The notes beneath the pieces are model-generated. The model saw nothing but the letters and a program-made list of their open reading frames with translations. It made no database searches and was not told where the DNA came from. A stretch of DNA of 21,496 bases from Bacteroidales bacterium (GTDB lineage: Bacteria > Bacteroidota > Bacteroidia > Bacteroidales > UBA932). The stretch covers positions 1 to 21,496 of the forward strand of contig JAFTYS010000043.1 of the NCBI GenBank assembly GCA_017461285.1, written 5' to 3'. Shown one piece after another: positions 8,054-16,370 of this stretch. Each line of letters starts with the position of its first letter. The stretch's first letter is position 1. Both the position numbers and the translations under genes were made by a program.

Positions 8054-8917
8054 ATGTACAGAATCGTTTCAAAGGATATGCTGACTCCTACGATCTGCCG
8101 CATGAAGGTGGAGGCTCCGCGTCTTGCGGCAGCTGCTCAACCAGGACAGTTCCTCATCGTGAGGGCAGACGAGCAGGGTGAGCGTATTCCTCTTACCATC
8201 AGCGACTATGACAAGTCGGCTGGTACAGTTACAATCGTTACCCAGCGTATCGGCGCATCAACTAGCGAAATATGCTCATATGAAGAAGGTGATGCCTTCG
8301 CAGACGTTGTAGGTCCTCTCGGAATTCCGTCAGACTTCACGGAAATGCCGGCAGATGAACTTGCTGGCAAAAGGTATGTCTTCATTGCTGGAGGTGTGGG
8401 TACCGCTCCGGTATATCCTCAGGTGAAATGGCTCCATGAAAGGGGAGTTGCTGTCGATGTGATCATCGGTGCCAAGACCAAGGATCTCGTCATCTACAAG
8501 GAAGAGATGGAGGCTGTATGTGACAATCTCTATATCTGTACAGACGACGGTTCAGAAGGATTCAAAGGTCTTGTAACAGCGATGCTCGAGAAACTCGTTA
8601 ATGAGGACGAAAAGACATATGACCAGGCTGTGGCAATCGGACCTATGATCATGATGAAGTTTGCGACGCTTACATGCAAGAAGCTGGGTCTGCCGGTGAT
8701 CGTCTCCCTCAACACCCTCATGGTGGACGGTACGGGAATGTGTGGAGCATGCCGTGTGACCGTAGGTGGAAAGGTACGTTTCGCATGTGTCGAAGGACCT
8801 GAGTTTGACGGCTATCTCGTTGATTTTGATGAAGCTATGCGTCGTCAGAGAATGTATGTGACAGAGGAGCATGATGCTACCGAACATCATAAATGTAGAA
8901 TAGGGAGGGGCAAATAA
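8054..8917 (+). CDS. nfnA: NfnA-like subunit: FAD/NAD-binding, [2Fe-2S] ferredoxin reductase-type protein
   Basis: This 287-residue protein belongs to the ferredoxin-NADP reductase-like group often labelled sulfide/dihydroorotate dehydrogenase-like. Residues 1-95 form the flavin barrel, with the FAD motif RIPLTIS (44-50). Residues 105-215 form the nucleotide-binding domain, with GGVGTAP (113-119). The C-terminal cluster region has Asp225, Cys230, Cys233 and Cys245; a D-x4-C-x2-C-x11-C pattern agrees with the Asp/Cys-ligated [2Fe-2S] cluster of NfnA. The partner gene nfnB follows with a one-base overlap (TAATG), so the two are translated together. The expected complex is an NADH-dependent reduced ferredoxin:NADP+ oxidoreductase that uses flavin-based electron bifurcation in the cytoplasm. 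A diaphorase partner of a glutamate synthase-like protein is the alternative. Confidence 0.87.
   Translation: MYRIVSKDMLTPTICRMKVEAPRLAAAAQPGQFLIVRADEQGERIPLTISDYDKSAGTVTIVTQRIGASTSEICSYEEGDAFADVVGPLGIPSDFTEMPADELAGKRYVFIAGGVGTAPVYPQVKWLHERGVAVDVIIGAKTKDLVIYKEEMEAVCDNLYICTDDGSEGFKGLVTAMLEKLVNEDEKTYDQAVAIGPMIMMKFATLTCKKLGLPVIVSLNTLMVDGTGMCGACRVTVGGKVRFACVEGPEFDGYLVDFDEAMRRQRMYVTEEHDATEHHKCRIGRGK
8903..8910 (+). promoter_or_regulatory. Purine-rich ribosome binding site of nfnB
   Basis: GGGAGGGG lies 6 bases before the nfnB ATG at 8917 and inside the end of nfnA. Strong Shine-Dalgarno-like sequences are uncommon in this phylum, so its presence together with the TAATG overlap argues for coupled translation of the two subunits. 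Confidence 0.5.
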
Positions 8918-10302
8918 TGGCAAACAGGATTCCAAGAGTTCCTGTCAGAGAACAGGACCCGAAAGTGCGTGCGACCAACTTCGAGGAGGTCTGCTACGGA
9001 TATAATGTAGAAGAGGCCCAGCTTGAGGCTTCAAGATGTCTTAACTGCAAGAATCCGCGTTGTGTGGGAGCATGTCCGGTAAGCGTCAAGATTCCTGAGT
9101 TCATCGCCCAGGTTGCGGCAGGAAACTTTGCGGATGCGGCGTCGATTATCGCGCAGGATTCGTCTCTTCCTGCAATTTGCGGCCGCGTGTGCCCGCAGGA
9201 GACCCAGTGTGAGGGAAGCTGCATACTCGGCGTGAAGAGCGAGCCGGTTGCTATCGGCAAGCTTGAGCGTTTTGTTGCTGACTGGAGCCGCGAGAACGGT
9301 GGTACCAGGACGGAAGTCGCTGCAGCCAACGGCCATAAGGTGGCCGTTATCGGCAGCGGTCCTGCAGGACTTGCATGTGCATACGACCTTGCAAAGCTTG
9401 GATACGACGTGACCATTTTCGAGGCATTGCACCGTCCGGGCGGAGTGCTTGAATACGGTATTCCAGAATTCAGGCTTCCTAAGGATAAGATCGTAGCTGC
9501 AGAGATCGAGGATGTTAAGGCTCTCGGTGTGAAGATCGAGACGAATGTCATCGTTGGAAGGACTGTCACCATCGACAGCCTCATGGACGAAGAAGGCTTC
9601 TCGGCTGTGTTCATCGGCTCCGGTGCAGGTCTTCCAAGATTCATGAACATCCCTGGAGAACATTACAACGGCGTTTTCTCGGCAAACGAGTTCCTGACCA
9701 GAAACAACCTCATGAAGGCATACCGTGACGACTATGATACTCCTATCCACGCAGGAAAGAAGGTCGTTGTAGTCGGTGGCGGAAACGTTGCGATGGATGC
9801 TGCCCGCACAGCGTTGAGGCTCGGGGCAGAGACAACCATCGTTTATCGCCGTACGGAGAACGAACTTCCTGCACGTAAGGAAGAAGTTCATCATGCTAAG
9901 GAAGAGGGAATCCAGTTCGCTATGCTTACCAATCCTGTCGAGGTCATCGGTGACGAGAACGGTTGGGTCAAGGCTGTGAAGTGCATCCGCATGGAACTCG
10001 GCGAGCCGGACGAAAGCGGACGCCGCAGTCCTGTAGAAGTTCCGGGATCGGAATTCGAGATCGAGACCGATACTGTCATCATGTCTCTCGGTACTTCTCC
10101 TAACCCGCTGATTGCCAGGACTACAGCAGGACTTGAGACCAACCGCCGCGGCTGTCTTGTGGCAGACGACAACGGCGCTACAACCCGCCCGGGCGTCTTC
10201 GCCGGAGGCGACGCCGTGACAGGTGCCGCAACAGTAATCCTTGCAATGGGCGCCGGCCGCAAAGCCGCCGCCGCCATCCACGACTACATCCAGAACAAAT
10301 AG
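8917..10302 (+). CDS. nfnB: NfnB-like / NADPH-dependent glutamate synthase small-subunit-type flavoprotein
   Basis: The 461-residue protein has the GltD/NfnB layout. The N-terminal helical Fe-S domain holds two cysteine sets, C41-x2-C44-x4-C49-x3-C53 and C88-x3-C92-x5-C98-x3-C102, for [4Fe-4S] clusters. Next comes an FAD-binding Rossmann motif (GSGPAG, 146-151), and then an NADPH-binding motif (GGGNVAMDAAR, 287-297) followed by YRRTENELPAR. The C-terminal GVFAGGDAVTGAATV segment completes FAD binding. Many databases name this family homotetrameric glutamate synthase (gltA), but the adjacent nfnA-like gene favours the NfnAB transhydrogenase. It would carry the high- and low-potential branches that exchange electrons between NADPH, NADH and ferredoxin. 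No large glutamate synthase subunit is visible in the window. Confidence 0.88.
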   Translation: MANRIPRVPVREQDPKVRATNFEEVCYGYNVEEAQLEASRCLNCKNPRCVGACPVSVKIPEFIAQVAAGNFADAASIIAQDSSLPAICGRVCPQETQCEGSCILGVKSEPVAIGKLERFVADWSRENGGTRTEVAAANGHKVAVIGSGPAGLACAYDLAKLGYDVTIFEALHRPGGVLEYGIPEFRLPKDKIVAAEIEDVKALGVKIETNVIVGRTVTIDSLMDEEGFSAVFIGSGAGLPRFMNIPGEHYNGVFSANEFLTRNNLMKAYRDDYDTPIHAGKKVVVVGGGNVAMDAARTALRLGAETTIVYRRTENELPARKEEVHHAKEEGIQFAMLTNPVEVIGDENGWVKAVKCIRMELGEPDESGRRSPVEVPGSEFEIETDTVIMSLGTSPNPLIARTTAGLETNRRGCLVADDNGATTRPGVFAGGDAVTGAATVILAMGAGRKAAAAIHDYIQNK

Positions 10303-10322
10303 TCTTACAGACAATAATAAAT

Positions 10323-10364
10323 AGTGTCGGCTGATTGCAATTCATTCTGCATTCAGCCGACATT
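10323..10364 (+). terminator. Hairpin terminator after nfnB, probably bidirectional
   Basis: TGTCGGCTGA (10325-10334) pairs perfectly with TCAGCCGACA (10353-10362). The stem can be lengthened outward by a G-T and an A-T pair. Inside the loop two TGCA tetramers can pair as well. The plus-strand T run after it is short (TTT). On the minus strand the stem is followed by CTATTTATTATTG, so it can also stop transcripts arriving from the phospho-sugar mutase gene. Confidence 0.55.
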
Positions 10365-10427
10365 TGCGTATAGCCTTGTTAATATACAGCGGGTTAATGC
10401 AAGCGACATGCGCTCTTGGCTAGGGGG

Positions 10428-10514
10428 ATATACAACAGACATCCGGCAGCGGGGGAGCGAAGCATTTTCTTATGCTCCTGCGAAGCGACCCGCTGCCGGA
10501 TGTCTGTTGTATAT
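10428..10514. repeat. 87-base element with a perfect 26-bp inverted repeat
   Basis: The arm at 10428-10453 is the exact reverse complement of 10489-10514 (26 of 26). Pairing stops at both ends with a mismatch, so the element has sharp limits. The 35-base loop holds two copies of GCGAAGC (10457-10463 and 10480-10486), a heptamer known to fold into an exceptionally stable GAA-loop mini-hairpin as single-stranded DNA. The loop also holds a smaller pairing, AGCAT with ATGCT (10461-10465, 10472-10476). Neither side has a T run, so an ordinary intrinsic terminator is unlikely. It lies between convergent genes, 8 bases from the stop of the phospho-sugar mutase. A REP- or MITE-like dispersed palindrome is the most natural reading; no target duplication is visible. 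Confidence 0.85.
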
Positions 10515-10522
10515 GTCAGCTG

Positions 10523-12184
10523 TTATTTGCTGAACTGGGCCCTGAGGGCTTCGTTCTTTGCGTCAGCGTCTGAACCCTTGATGCCGAAGTAGAACTTGAT
10601 CTTAGGCTCTGTACCTGAAGGACGTACTGTCACAACGTCACCAGCCTCGTTGTAGAACTGGAGGACATTTGATGAAGGAAGACCGGTCTCCTCTGGCTTG
10701 GTATAGTCAACGACCTTTACAACTGGCGAACCTGCCATTTCCTTAGGTGGGTTGTTGCGGTAATCCACCATCATCTGGGCGATCTCCTCGAGACCTGCCT
10801 TACCCTTCTTTGTGACAGAGATCAGAGACTCCTTGTAGTATCCGAACTCAGCATAGATGTCCTGGAGGAGCTGATAGAGGGTCTTGCCCTGCGATGCAGC
10901 CCATGCAGCACACTCGGCAACCATTGCGCATGAGATTGGAGCGTCCTTGTCGCGTACGAACTCGCCGACGTTGAAGCCGTAGCTTTCCTCACCGCCGCAT
11001 ACGAATGTCGTTTTGCCCTCGTTCTTCTTGACTATGTCTGCGATCCACTTGAATCCTGTGAGCACGTTGTAGACCTTCACTCCGTACTTCTCTGCGATAG
11101 CGCGGAGAAGCTCTGAAGTGACGATGGTCTTCACGATGTACTGCTTGCCGTCGAGTTTTCCGAGTTCTGACCAGCGGCGCAGGATATAGTATGTAAGGAT
11201 TGAAGCTGTCTGGTTACCGTTCAGGAGAACCATCTTGCCTTCATTGTCGCGAACTGCGATTCCGAGACGGTCAGCGTCAGGGTCGGTTGCCATCACAAGG
11301 TCGGCACCCTCGCGGTCTGCTACAGCCACAGCCATTGCAAGAGCAGAAGGCTCTTCAGGGTTTGGCGACATTACTGTAGGGAAGTTTCCGTCCACAACGT
11401 CCTGCTCAGGAACATGATAGATGTTCTCGAATCCGAGCTTTGCAAGGAATTCAGGAACGATCTCTACACCTGAACCATGGATAGGGGTGTAGACGATCTT
11501 GATGTCCTTATGAGCTGCCACAGCTTCTGGCGAGAGCATGAGGGTAGAGACTGAGTTGAGATATGCCTCGTCCATTTCATGGCTCATTACCTCGATAGGA
11601 GCTGCGTCTTCGCCTGCTTCGAACTTTACCATTGAAGGGTCTGTGATCTTTGCGACCTCAGCGACGATGTCCTTGTCGACAGGTGATGTCACCTGTGCTC
11701 CGTCAGACCAGAATACCTTGTATCCGTTGTATTCCTTAGGATTGTGCGATGCTGTGATCATGATACCGGCATTGGCCTTCTTTGTCCTTACCGAGTAGCT
11801 CATCAGAGCGATAGGGTGGAGCTTGTCGAAGATGTAGACATGGATGCCGTTGGCAGCAAGCACGTTTGCTGTGATCTGAGCGAATTCAGGGCTGTTGTTG
11901 CGGCTGTCGAACGAGATGCATACGCTGAGAGGACCTTCGATGTTTGCCTTCATGTAGTTGGCAAGACCCTGGGTGGCCATTCCTACAGTGTATTTGTTCA
12001 TTCGGTTGGTGCCGACTCCCATGATACCGCGAAGTCCGCCTGTACCGAACTCAAGATTCCTGTAGAATGCGTCTTCAAGGGCAACCGGGTCTGTGTCTCT
12101 GAGGACTCTGATCTGTGCCTTTGTCTCTTCGTCGAAATTGCCGTCCAGCCAGCTCTGGACAACTTCTCTGAAATCCTTTTCCAT
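10523..12184 (-). CDS. Phospho-sugar mutase (phosphoglucomutase/phosphomannomutase family)
   Basis: This 553-residue cytoplasmic enzyme interconverts hexose 1- and 6-phosphates. The four-domain alpha-D-phosphohexomutase layout is complete. FGTGGLRG (46-53) is an N-terminal substrate/phosphate motif. TASHNPKEYNGYK holds the phosphoserine Ser146. DPDADR (301-306) is the metal-binding loop, GGEESYG (397-403) is the sugar-binding loop, and RPSGTEPKIK near the C-terminus is the phosphate-binding loop. Length and motifs fit the PGM2/PgcA-like branch found in Bacteroidota, where glucose, mannose or ribose phosphates are possible substrates. It is the last gene of a minus-strand operon, 29 bases after nagB. 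That placement would feed glucosamine- or fructose-derived phosphates into glucose 1-phosphate metabolism. Confidence 0.92.
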   Translation of the reverse strand: MEKDFREVVQSWLDGNFDEETKAQIRVLRDTDPVALEDAFYRNLEFGTGGLRGIMGVGTNRMNKYTVGMATQGLANYMKANIEGPLSVCISFDSRNNSPEFAQITANVLAANGIHVYIFDKLHPIALMSYSVRTKKANAGIMITASHNPKEYNGYKVFWSDGAQVTSPVDKDIVAEVAKITDPSMVKFEAGEDAAPIEVMSHEMDEAYLNSVSTLMLSPEAVAAHKDIKIVYTPIHGSGVEIVPEFLAKLGFENIYHVPEQDVVDGNFPTVMSPNPEEPSALAMAVAVADREGADLVMATDPDADRLGIAVRDNEGKMVLLNGNQTASILTYYILRRWSELGKLDGKQYIVKTIVTSELLRAIAEKYGVKVYNVLTGFKWIADIVKKNEGKTTFVCGGEESYGFNVGEFVRDKDAPISCAMVAECAAWAASQGKTLYQLLQDIYAEFGYYKESLISVTKKGKAGLEEIAQMMVDYRNNPPKEMAGSPVVKVVDYTKPEETGLPSSNVLQFYNEAGDVVTVRPSGTEPKIKFYFGIKGSDADAKNEALRAQFSK

Positions 12185-12213
12185 ACTGTTTAAGTGTTGT
12201 TCTAGTGTTATTG

Positions 12214-13005
12214 TTATAGATTGTTCTTTTCGATATCCTTGAAATATCTGTATGTGTTCACCTTGAGTTCACCTACGGCTAACTCGTCAGCTACGATGAT
12301 GCCATGCGGATGAGCCTGGAGAGCAGAAAGGGTGCACTTGTGCGAGTATGCACCTTCGATTGCCTCTCTGAGGGCGTTTGCCTTCTTATGGCCGAATGCA
12401 AGCACGAGAACCTCCTTTGCATCCATTACTGTTCCGACGCCAACTGTGAGGGCTGTAGTAGGAACCTTGCTTACGTCTCCGTCAAAGAAACGTGAGTTCA
12501 CGAGGATGGTATCGTATGTAAGGCTCTTTACTCTTGTGCGTGATACAAGCGATGAGAAAGGTTCGTTGAAAGCGAGGTGGCCGTCTTCGCCTACTCCTCC
12601 CATGAAGAGGTCGATTCCGCCTGCAGCCTTGATCTTCTCCTCATATGCAGCACATTCTGCAGCGAGGTCTTCTGCGTTTCCGTTGAGGATGTTGATGTTT
12701 TCCTTCGGAACGTCCACATGGTCGAAGAAGTTGCGTGCCATGAACGAGTGGTAGCTCTCCGGATGCTCTTCAGGAAGTCCTACATATTCATCCATGTTGA
12801 ATGTTATCACATTCTTGAAAGACACCTCACCTGACTTGTACATTCTGATGAGTTCCTGATATGTTGCTACTGGAGTTCCTCCGGTAGGGAGTCCCAGCAC
12901 GAACGGCTTGTCTGTTACTGCAGCCTTTGCCTTGATCTTCGATACGATGTAGCGGGCAGCCCATACTGATCCTTCTGCGCTGTTCTGCTCAATGATAAGT
13001 CTCAT
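12214..13005 (-). CDS. nagB: Glucosamine-6-phosphate deaminase
   Basis: The 263-residue protein converts glucosamine 6-phosphate to fructose 6-phosphate and ammonia in amino-sugar catabolism. Its numbering coincides with E. coli NagB: Asp72 in MDEYVG, and Asp141, His143 and Glu148 in [13 protein letters not shown], are all present, so the active site is intact. LPTGGTP (39-45) is the phosphate-binding loop. Residues used in the E. coli N-acetylglucosamine 6-phosphate allosteric site also appear to be kept (Ser151, Ser152, Arg158, Lys160, Tyr254), so activation by that ligand is plausible. The gene lies 12 bases after the fusion gene upstream and 29 bases before the phospho-sugar mutase, which indicates one operon. 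Confidence 0.96.
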   Translation of the reverse strand: MRLIIEQNSAEGSVWAARYIVSKIKAKAAVTDKPFVLGLPTGGTPVATYQELIRMYKSGEVSFKNVITFNMDEYVGLPEEHPESYHSFMARNFFDHVDVPKENINILNGNAEDLAAECAAYEEKIKAAGGIDLFMGGVGEDGHLAFNEPFSSLVSRTRVKSLTYDTILVNSRFFDGDVSKVPTTALTVGVGTVMDAKEVLVLAFGHKKANALREAIEGAYSHKCTLSALQAHPHGIIVADELAVGELKVNTYRYFKDIEKNNL

Positions 13006-13017
13006 ATGCTTACGTTT

Positions 13018-14943
13018 TTAAAATAATTTCACAAATACTTCAATTGCCTGATATTCAGCCATTCCGAGGTTGTCGTACAGGCGTGCTGTGTTCTGGGTCC
13101 TTTCTTCCGCCCTCTGCCAGAACTCACGTGGGTCTTCTCCCGGGAACGGCACGATGTCCTTCTGCGAAAGGTGTCTGTAGATGGCATGGCGCTTCTTGAT
13201 GACTTCGTCCGGGCTGAGCGGAACGGCCATATCGACCTTTCCGAGCTCCCACTCCATCCATGCTCCTCTGTAAAGCCATACGTGACATTCCTTAAGCCAC
13301 TCTTCGCCCTGAAGCTGGTTCAATGCCTCAAGAACTGCCTCCGTACATACACGATGCGTGCCGTGAGGGTCTGCAAGGTCTCCTGCCAGATAAATCTGGT
13401 GCGGCTGCACCTTCTGGAGAAGATTCATGATGATATCGATATCTGCCTGTGTGCGCTGGCCCTTCTTGATGCCTCCGGTCTCATAGAACGGAAGGTTCAG
13501 GAAGTGGCAGTTGGTCTCGTCGTTGAGGCCGAACGAACGTACTGCGCTCTTCGCTTCGGCGCGTCTTATCGCTCCCTTGAGCTCGAGCAGGGCCCTTGGT
13601 TCAGGCTCTCCCGGCTTCTTTGATGCTATGATTTTCTTGACCTCTTCGAATCGGTCGCCGAACCCGAGCTCACGTGCCGCATCCATATGCTGGAGGACAA
13701 CATCGTCGTGGACCGCTACGTTTCCTGATGTCTCATATGCAACATGCACGTCATGTCCCTGCTCGGCAAGACGGATGAATGTACCTCCCATGGAGATCAC
13801 GTCATCGTCTGGGTGAGGAGAGAAGATAACCACCCTCTTAGGGAATGGCGATGACGGTACAGGTCTTGTGCTGTCGTCTGCGTTAGGCTTTCCGCCCGGC
13901 CATCCGGAAATCGTGTGCTGGAAGTCGTTGAAGACCTTGATGTTTATCTTGTCGTATGGTCCGTAAAGCTCAAGGAGCTCTCCGAGTCCGTTTGAAAGGT
14001 AGTCGCCCTGAGTGAGCTTCAGGATAGGCTTGCCGACCTGTTCACAGAGCCATACCACTGCCTTGCGGATGAACTTAGGAGTCCATTCGCATGGACCTAC
14101 GAGCCATGGTGCCACGTTCCTGGTAAGGAGGCTTGCTGCGTTTTCGTCCACATAGAAAGATATGCGGTCGTGTTTCTGGAGGTATGATGCAGGGCATGAA
14201 GGATTCATTTCGTCCTCGACGATCTTCTTCACGACATCCGCCTTGTCTTCGCCCCATGCTATCAGGTGGATCTTCTTTGCCGAAAGCATTGTAGAGATAC
14301 CCATCGCAATGGCCTTGTCAGGAGTCTCCTCTACATTGCCTGCAAAGTTCTTGGCCTGGCGTTTTCTTGATGCGTATGGAAGAAGGACGGTCCTGGTCCT
14401 TCCTTTGTCCGAAGCTCCGGCCTCGTTGAATCCGATCTGACCTTTTTCGCCTGTTCCCATGATGAGGAGGTCAAGATCCGATGCCATCCTGTCATATTCG
14501 GCGCAGAACTCGCTGACTGCGTCGCTGTCCATCACCTTGTCCAGCTTCGGAACATGTACGTTTTCTGGCTTTACGTCGATATGGGCGACGAGGTCTTCAT
14601 AGAGCCTCCTGTTTCTGCTATGACTGTCAGCCGGTGCAGGATAATACTCATCGATACTGAAGATGTGTACGTTCCTGAATGAAACTTCGCCTGCCTTGTG
14701 CCTTCTTACAAGACTCTTGTAAAGCGAAATAGGCGAGGAACCTGTAGTAAGTCCCAGCCTGAATTCCCCGTCCTTTGCGTTTATATCTTCGACGATCTTT
14801 TCTGCAAGTCTCTCACTAGCAGCAATCTCGTCCTCGTAAATATGAGCGGGAATCCTTTCGTAAGTATGTTTGATCCCGTTCGGAAGTCCGGCCTCGATAA
14901 GGCCTCCGTCTTTCGGTAATGAAAACTTTTTCATGTGATTCAA
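13018..14943 (-). CDS. NagB-like / PIG-L (LmbE) deacetylase fusion protein
   Basis: The 641-residue protein joins two domains. Residues 40-285 resemble glucosamine-6-phosphate deaminase: TTGSSP (66-71) and SIDEYYP (with Asp98) match the phosphate loop and catalytic Asp. The NagB catalytic stretch GxGxDGHxxFNE is altered, however. Here it reads GTGEKGQIGFNE, so the Asp is Lys167 and the His is Gln169, while Glu174 remains. Residues 370-600 form a PIG-L/LmbE-type domain with the zinc motif HPDDD (377-381) and DPHGTHR (525-531), which fits an active de-N-acetylase. Proteins of this layout are known in Bacteroidota as glucosamine-6-phosphate deaminase-like. A plausible job is removing the acetyl group from an N-acetylhexosamine compound upstream of NagB, with the N-terminal domain binding substrate rather than deaminating it. 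First gene of the operon. Confidence 0.9.
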   Translation of the reverse strand: MNHMKKFSLPKDGGLIEAGLPNGIKHTYERIPAHIYEDEIAASERLAEKIVEDINAKDGEFRLGLTTGSSPISLYKSLVRRHKAGEVSFRNVHIFSIDEYYPAPADSHSRNRRLYEDLVAHIDVKPENVHVPKLDKVMDSDAVSEFCAEYDRMASDLDLLIMGTGEKGQIGFNEAGASDKGRTRTVLLPYASRKRQAKNFAGNVEETPDKAIAMGISTMLSAKKIHLIAWGEDKADVVKKIVEDEMNPSCPASYLQKHDRISFYVDENAASLLTRNVAPWLVGPCEWTPKFIRKAVVWLCEQVGKPILKLTQGDYLSNGLGELLELYGPYDKINIKVFNDFQHTISGWPGGKPNADDSTRPVPSSPFPKRVVIFSPHPDDDVISMGGTFIRLAEQGHDVHVAYETSGNVAVHDDVVLQHMDAARELGFGDRFEEVKKIIASKKPGEPEPRALLELKGAIRRAEAKSAVRSFGLNDETNCHFLNLPFYETGGIKKGQRTQADIDIIMNLLQKVQPHQIYLAGDLADPHGTHRVCTEAVLEALNQLQGEEWLKECHVWLYRGAWMEWELGKVDMAVPLSPDEVIKKRHAIYRHLSQKDIVPFPGEDPREFWQRAEERTQNTARLYDNLGMAEYQAIEVFVKLF

Positions 14944-14954
14944 ATTTTAACTTA

Positions 14955-14962
14955 CAAAAATA
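14955..14962 (-). promoter_or_regulatory. Bacteroidota -7 box (TATTTTTG) for the NagB/PIG-L - nagB - mutase operon
   Basis: Read on the minus strand the octamer is TATTTTTG (TAnnTTTG), 11 bases upstream of the ATG. The surrounding 14944-15005 is extremely AT-rich and includes a 12-base palindrome of A and T (14994-15005). The short leader makes this assignment less sure than the other boxes. Confidence 0.4.
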
Positions 14963-15027
14963 TAAAAATTTAATATATTATGCTTGCTATTATTAAAAAT
15001 TTTTAAAAATATCGGTCCGGTCCATGA

Positions 15028-16293
15028 TCATCTCTTCCTGAAACGGGTCAGGATGATCAGTATCAGCACTGCCAGGAGCAGGGTGTAGGACACAAGTCTG
15101 AATCCTTCAGTTGCTGAACCCAGATAGGTTTCAAAAGGATACATCTCGTTGAACAGCGATCCGGCATCCCATACCATTGAGAATGTCGTGAAAAGCGTAA
15201 GGTAGAACAGCAGGTTGTTCATGCGCTGGTCGTTGTCTTTCTCGCGTTTGTCCTTCTGCTGGGCTATCATCTGGTACAGCCTCTCCTTTTCCGGCAGGAT
15301 CTCGAGCCCTTCTTCCATCGACCTGTGGATGAGACGTGGAAGGAAGTTGTACGAAACATGGTCGAACCAGCAGCTGTATTCGAATTCATCGAACTGTTCC
15401 AGCAGCTTGTCCGCCCGCTGATGGCTTATGCGGAAGTCGTTATTGAGGCGGAACAGATAGAATTTGACAAACAGTTCGCTGACATATATCATCCCGAAAT
15501 AATTCTTTATCCAGTTCTCGATGTTGCCTTCCGAGATGTCGTGTCCTAGGAATGTGAACGTGTCGAAGAGGGACAGGGCCTTCCAGTTGTTGAATACCGA
15601 AACACTGTTTCCGCCCATGATCTTGTCATAATATGCTTTTGATGGTGAGAAGTCGTTTTCCGGGTCATATGATCCTATCGGGGCTATTGTTCCCAGCTCG
15701 AAGAGCAGCTCGTCGCTGTCGGTGCCTTCGCGCTCGCCGGCATCTATGGTTGCGATCTGGAATACCTTGAGCTTGTTTCCGTACTCTACCAGGCGGGAGT
15801 GGCACAGGTCATCCTCCATGTCGAGGATCTGGCTGGCTGAAGGAGAATATCTGCGATATACCTCCATCAGAGGGGCAATGACTGCATCTGCGAACGGCTT
15901 GTTAGTCTTATGGACCATGTCTATGCTGCGAAGTCTTGAAACGACAGCCGTGACATCGTTTCCCGTACATTGCAGGTCTATGCGTATCGAGAAGAGCATC
16001 AGACCGAAAGGTGCCTGGTAAAGAGTTATGCTGTGGGCAGAGGTGCTGACCTTATGAATTCCTTCTCCAAAACCGACTTCGACCGGTATCTCCTGCCCTA
16101 ACTCCATGGTGAAGCGGCTTATGGAGTTCTTGTTCGCTCCGTAATTGAAATCGACAAACTCAGGATAATAGAAGTTGCTGCTTTGCAGGCGTTCGGTTTC
16201 GCTTATTCCGGTGCTATGCCAGTCCCCGTAAGGAACAAATCTGCCCTTGACTGAAAACGCTCCGCAGAGAAATCCGGTATACTTCATATTCAT
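15028..16293 (-). CDS. CorA-like protein with two C-terminal transmembrane helices, divergent from the HEPN-STAND gene
   Basis: The 421-residue product has no signal peptide. Its first 340 residues are soluble: a mixed alpha/beta part (1-210; tracts such as ITLYQAPFGLMLFSIRIDLQ) and then a long helical part (230-355) with the segment YLFRLNNDFRISHQRADKLL. A charged helix (EKERLYQMIAQQKDKREKDN) leads into two membrane helices (about 360-379 and 398-416), and the chain ends RFRKR. A big cytoplasmic domain, a long stalk helix and two terminal helices is the layout of CorA-type channels. The GMN signature of CorA magnesium channels is absent: between the helices lies a Trp/Asp-rich WDAGSLFNEMYPFE. 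I therefore call it CorA-like by topology only. It may be a membrane effector or sensor partner of the NTPase gene, with which it shares a promoter region. Met1 or Met3 could be the start. Confidence 0.7.
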   Translation of the reverse strand: MNMKYTGFLCGAFSVKGRFVPYGDWHSTGISETERLQSSNFYYPEFVDFNYGANKNSISRFTMELGQEIPVEVGFGEGIHKVSTSAHSITLYQAPFGLMLFSIRIDLQCTGNDVTAVVSRLRSIDMVHKTNKPFADAVIAPLMEVYRRYSPSASQILDMEDDLCHSRLVEYGNKLKVFQIATIDAGEREGTDSDELLFELGTIAPIGSYDPENDFSPSKAYYDKIMGGNSVSVFNNWKALSLFDTFTFLGHDISEGNIENWIKNYFGMIYVSELFVKFYLFRLNNDFRISHQRADKLLEQFDEFEYSCWFDHVSYNFLPRLIHRSMEEGLEILPEKERLYQMIAQQKDKREKDNDQRMNNLLFYLTLFTTFSMVWDAGSLFNEMYPFETYLGSATEGFRLVSYTLLLAVLILIILTRFRKR

Positions 16294-16329
16294 GGTCTTT
16301 AGATGGCGGCACCGCCCGTTTTATCTATT

Positions 16330-16337
16330 CAAAGATA
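16330..16337 (-). promoter_or_regulatory. Bacteroidota -7 box (TATCTTTG) for the CorA-like gene
   Basis: Minus-strand TATCTTTG is a full match to TAnnTTTG, 36 bases upstream of the CorA-like ATG. It faces away from the plus-strand box at 16371-16378, with 33 bases between them, so the upstream halves of the two promoters occupy the same DNA. Confidence 0.5.
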
Positions 16338-16370
16338 ATGTTTTTTTCAATAATATTCATAGATTTATGC

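Noticed and set aside
9031..10314. Long minus-strand open frame of 427 codons antisense to nfnB
   Set aside because: The plus-strand gene has all expected Fe-S, FAD and NADPH motifs; the antisense product shows none and is rich in Cys/Ser as expected for a shadow frame.
10400..10418. Imperfect hairpin CAAGCG...CGCTCTTG between the terminator and the long inverted repeat
   Set aside because: Only four consecutive base pairs plus a bulge; not distinguishable from chance.
10324..10533. Plus-strand open frame of 69 codons across the nfnB/mutase intergenic region
   Set aside because: It runs through the terminator hairpin and both arms of the 26-bp inverted repeat; its sequence is explained by those structures.
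14994..15005. A/T-only 12-base palindrome between the CorA-like gene and the NagB/PIG-L operon
   Set aside because: In DNA this AT-rich such palindromes are expected by chance; there is no GC stem that would make it a terminator.
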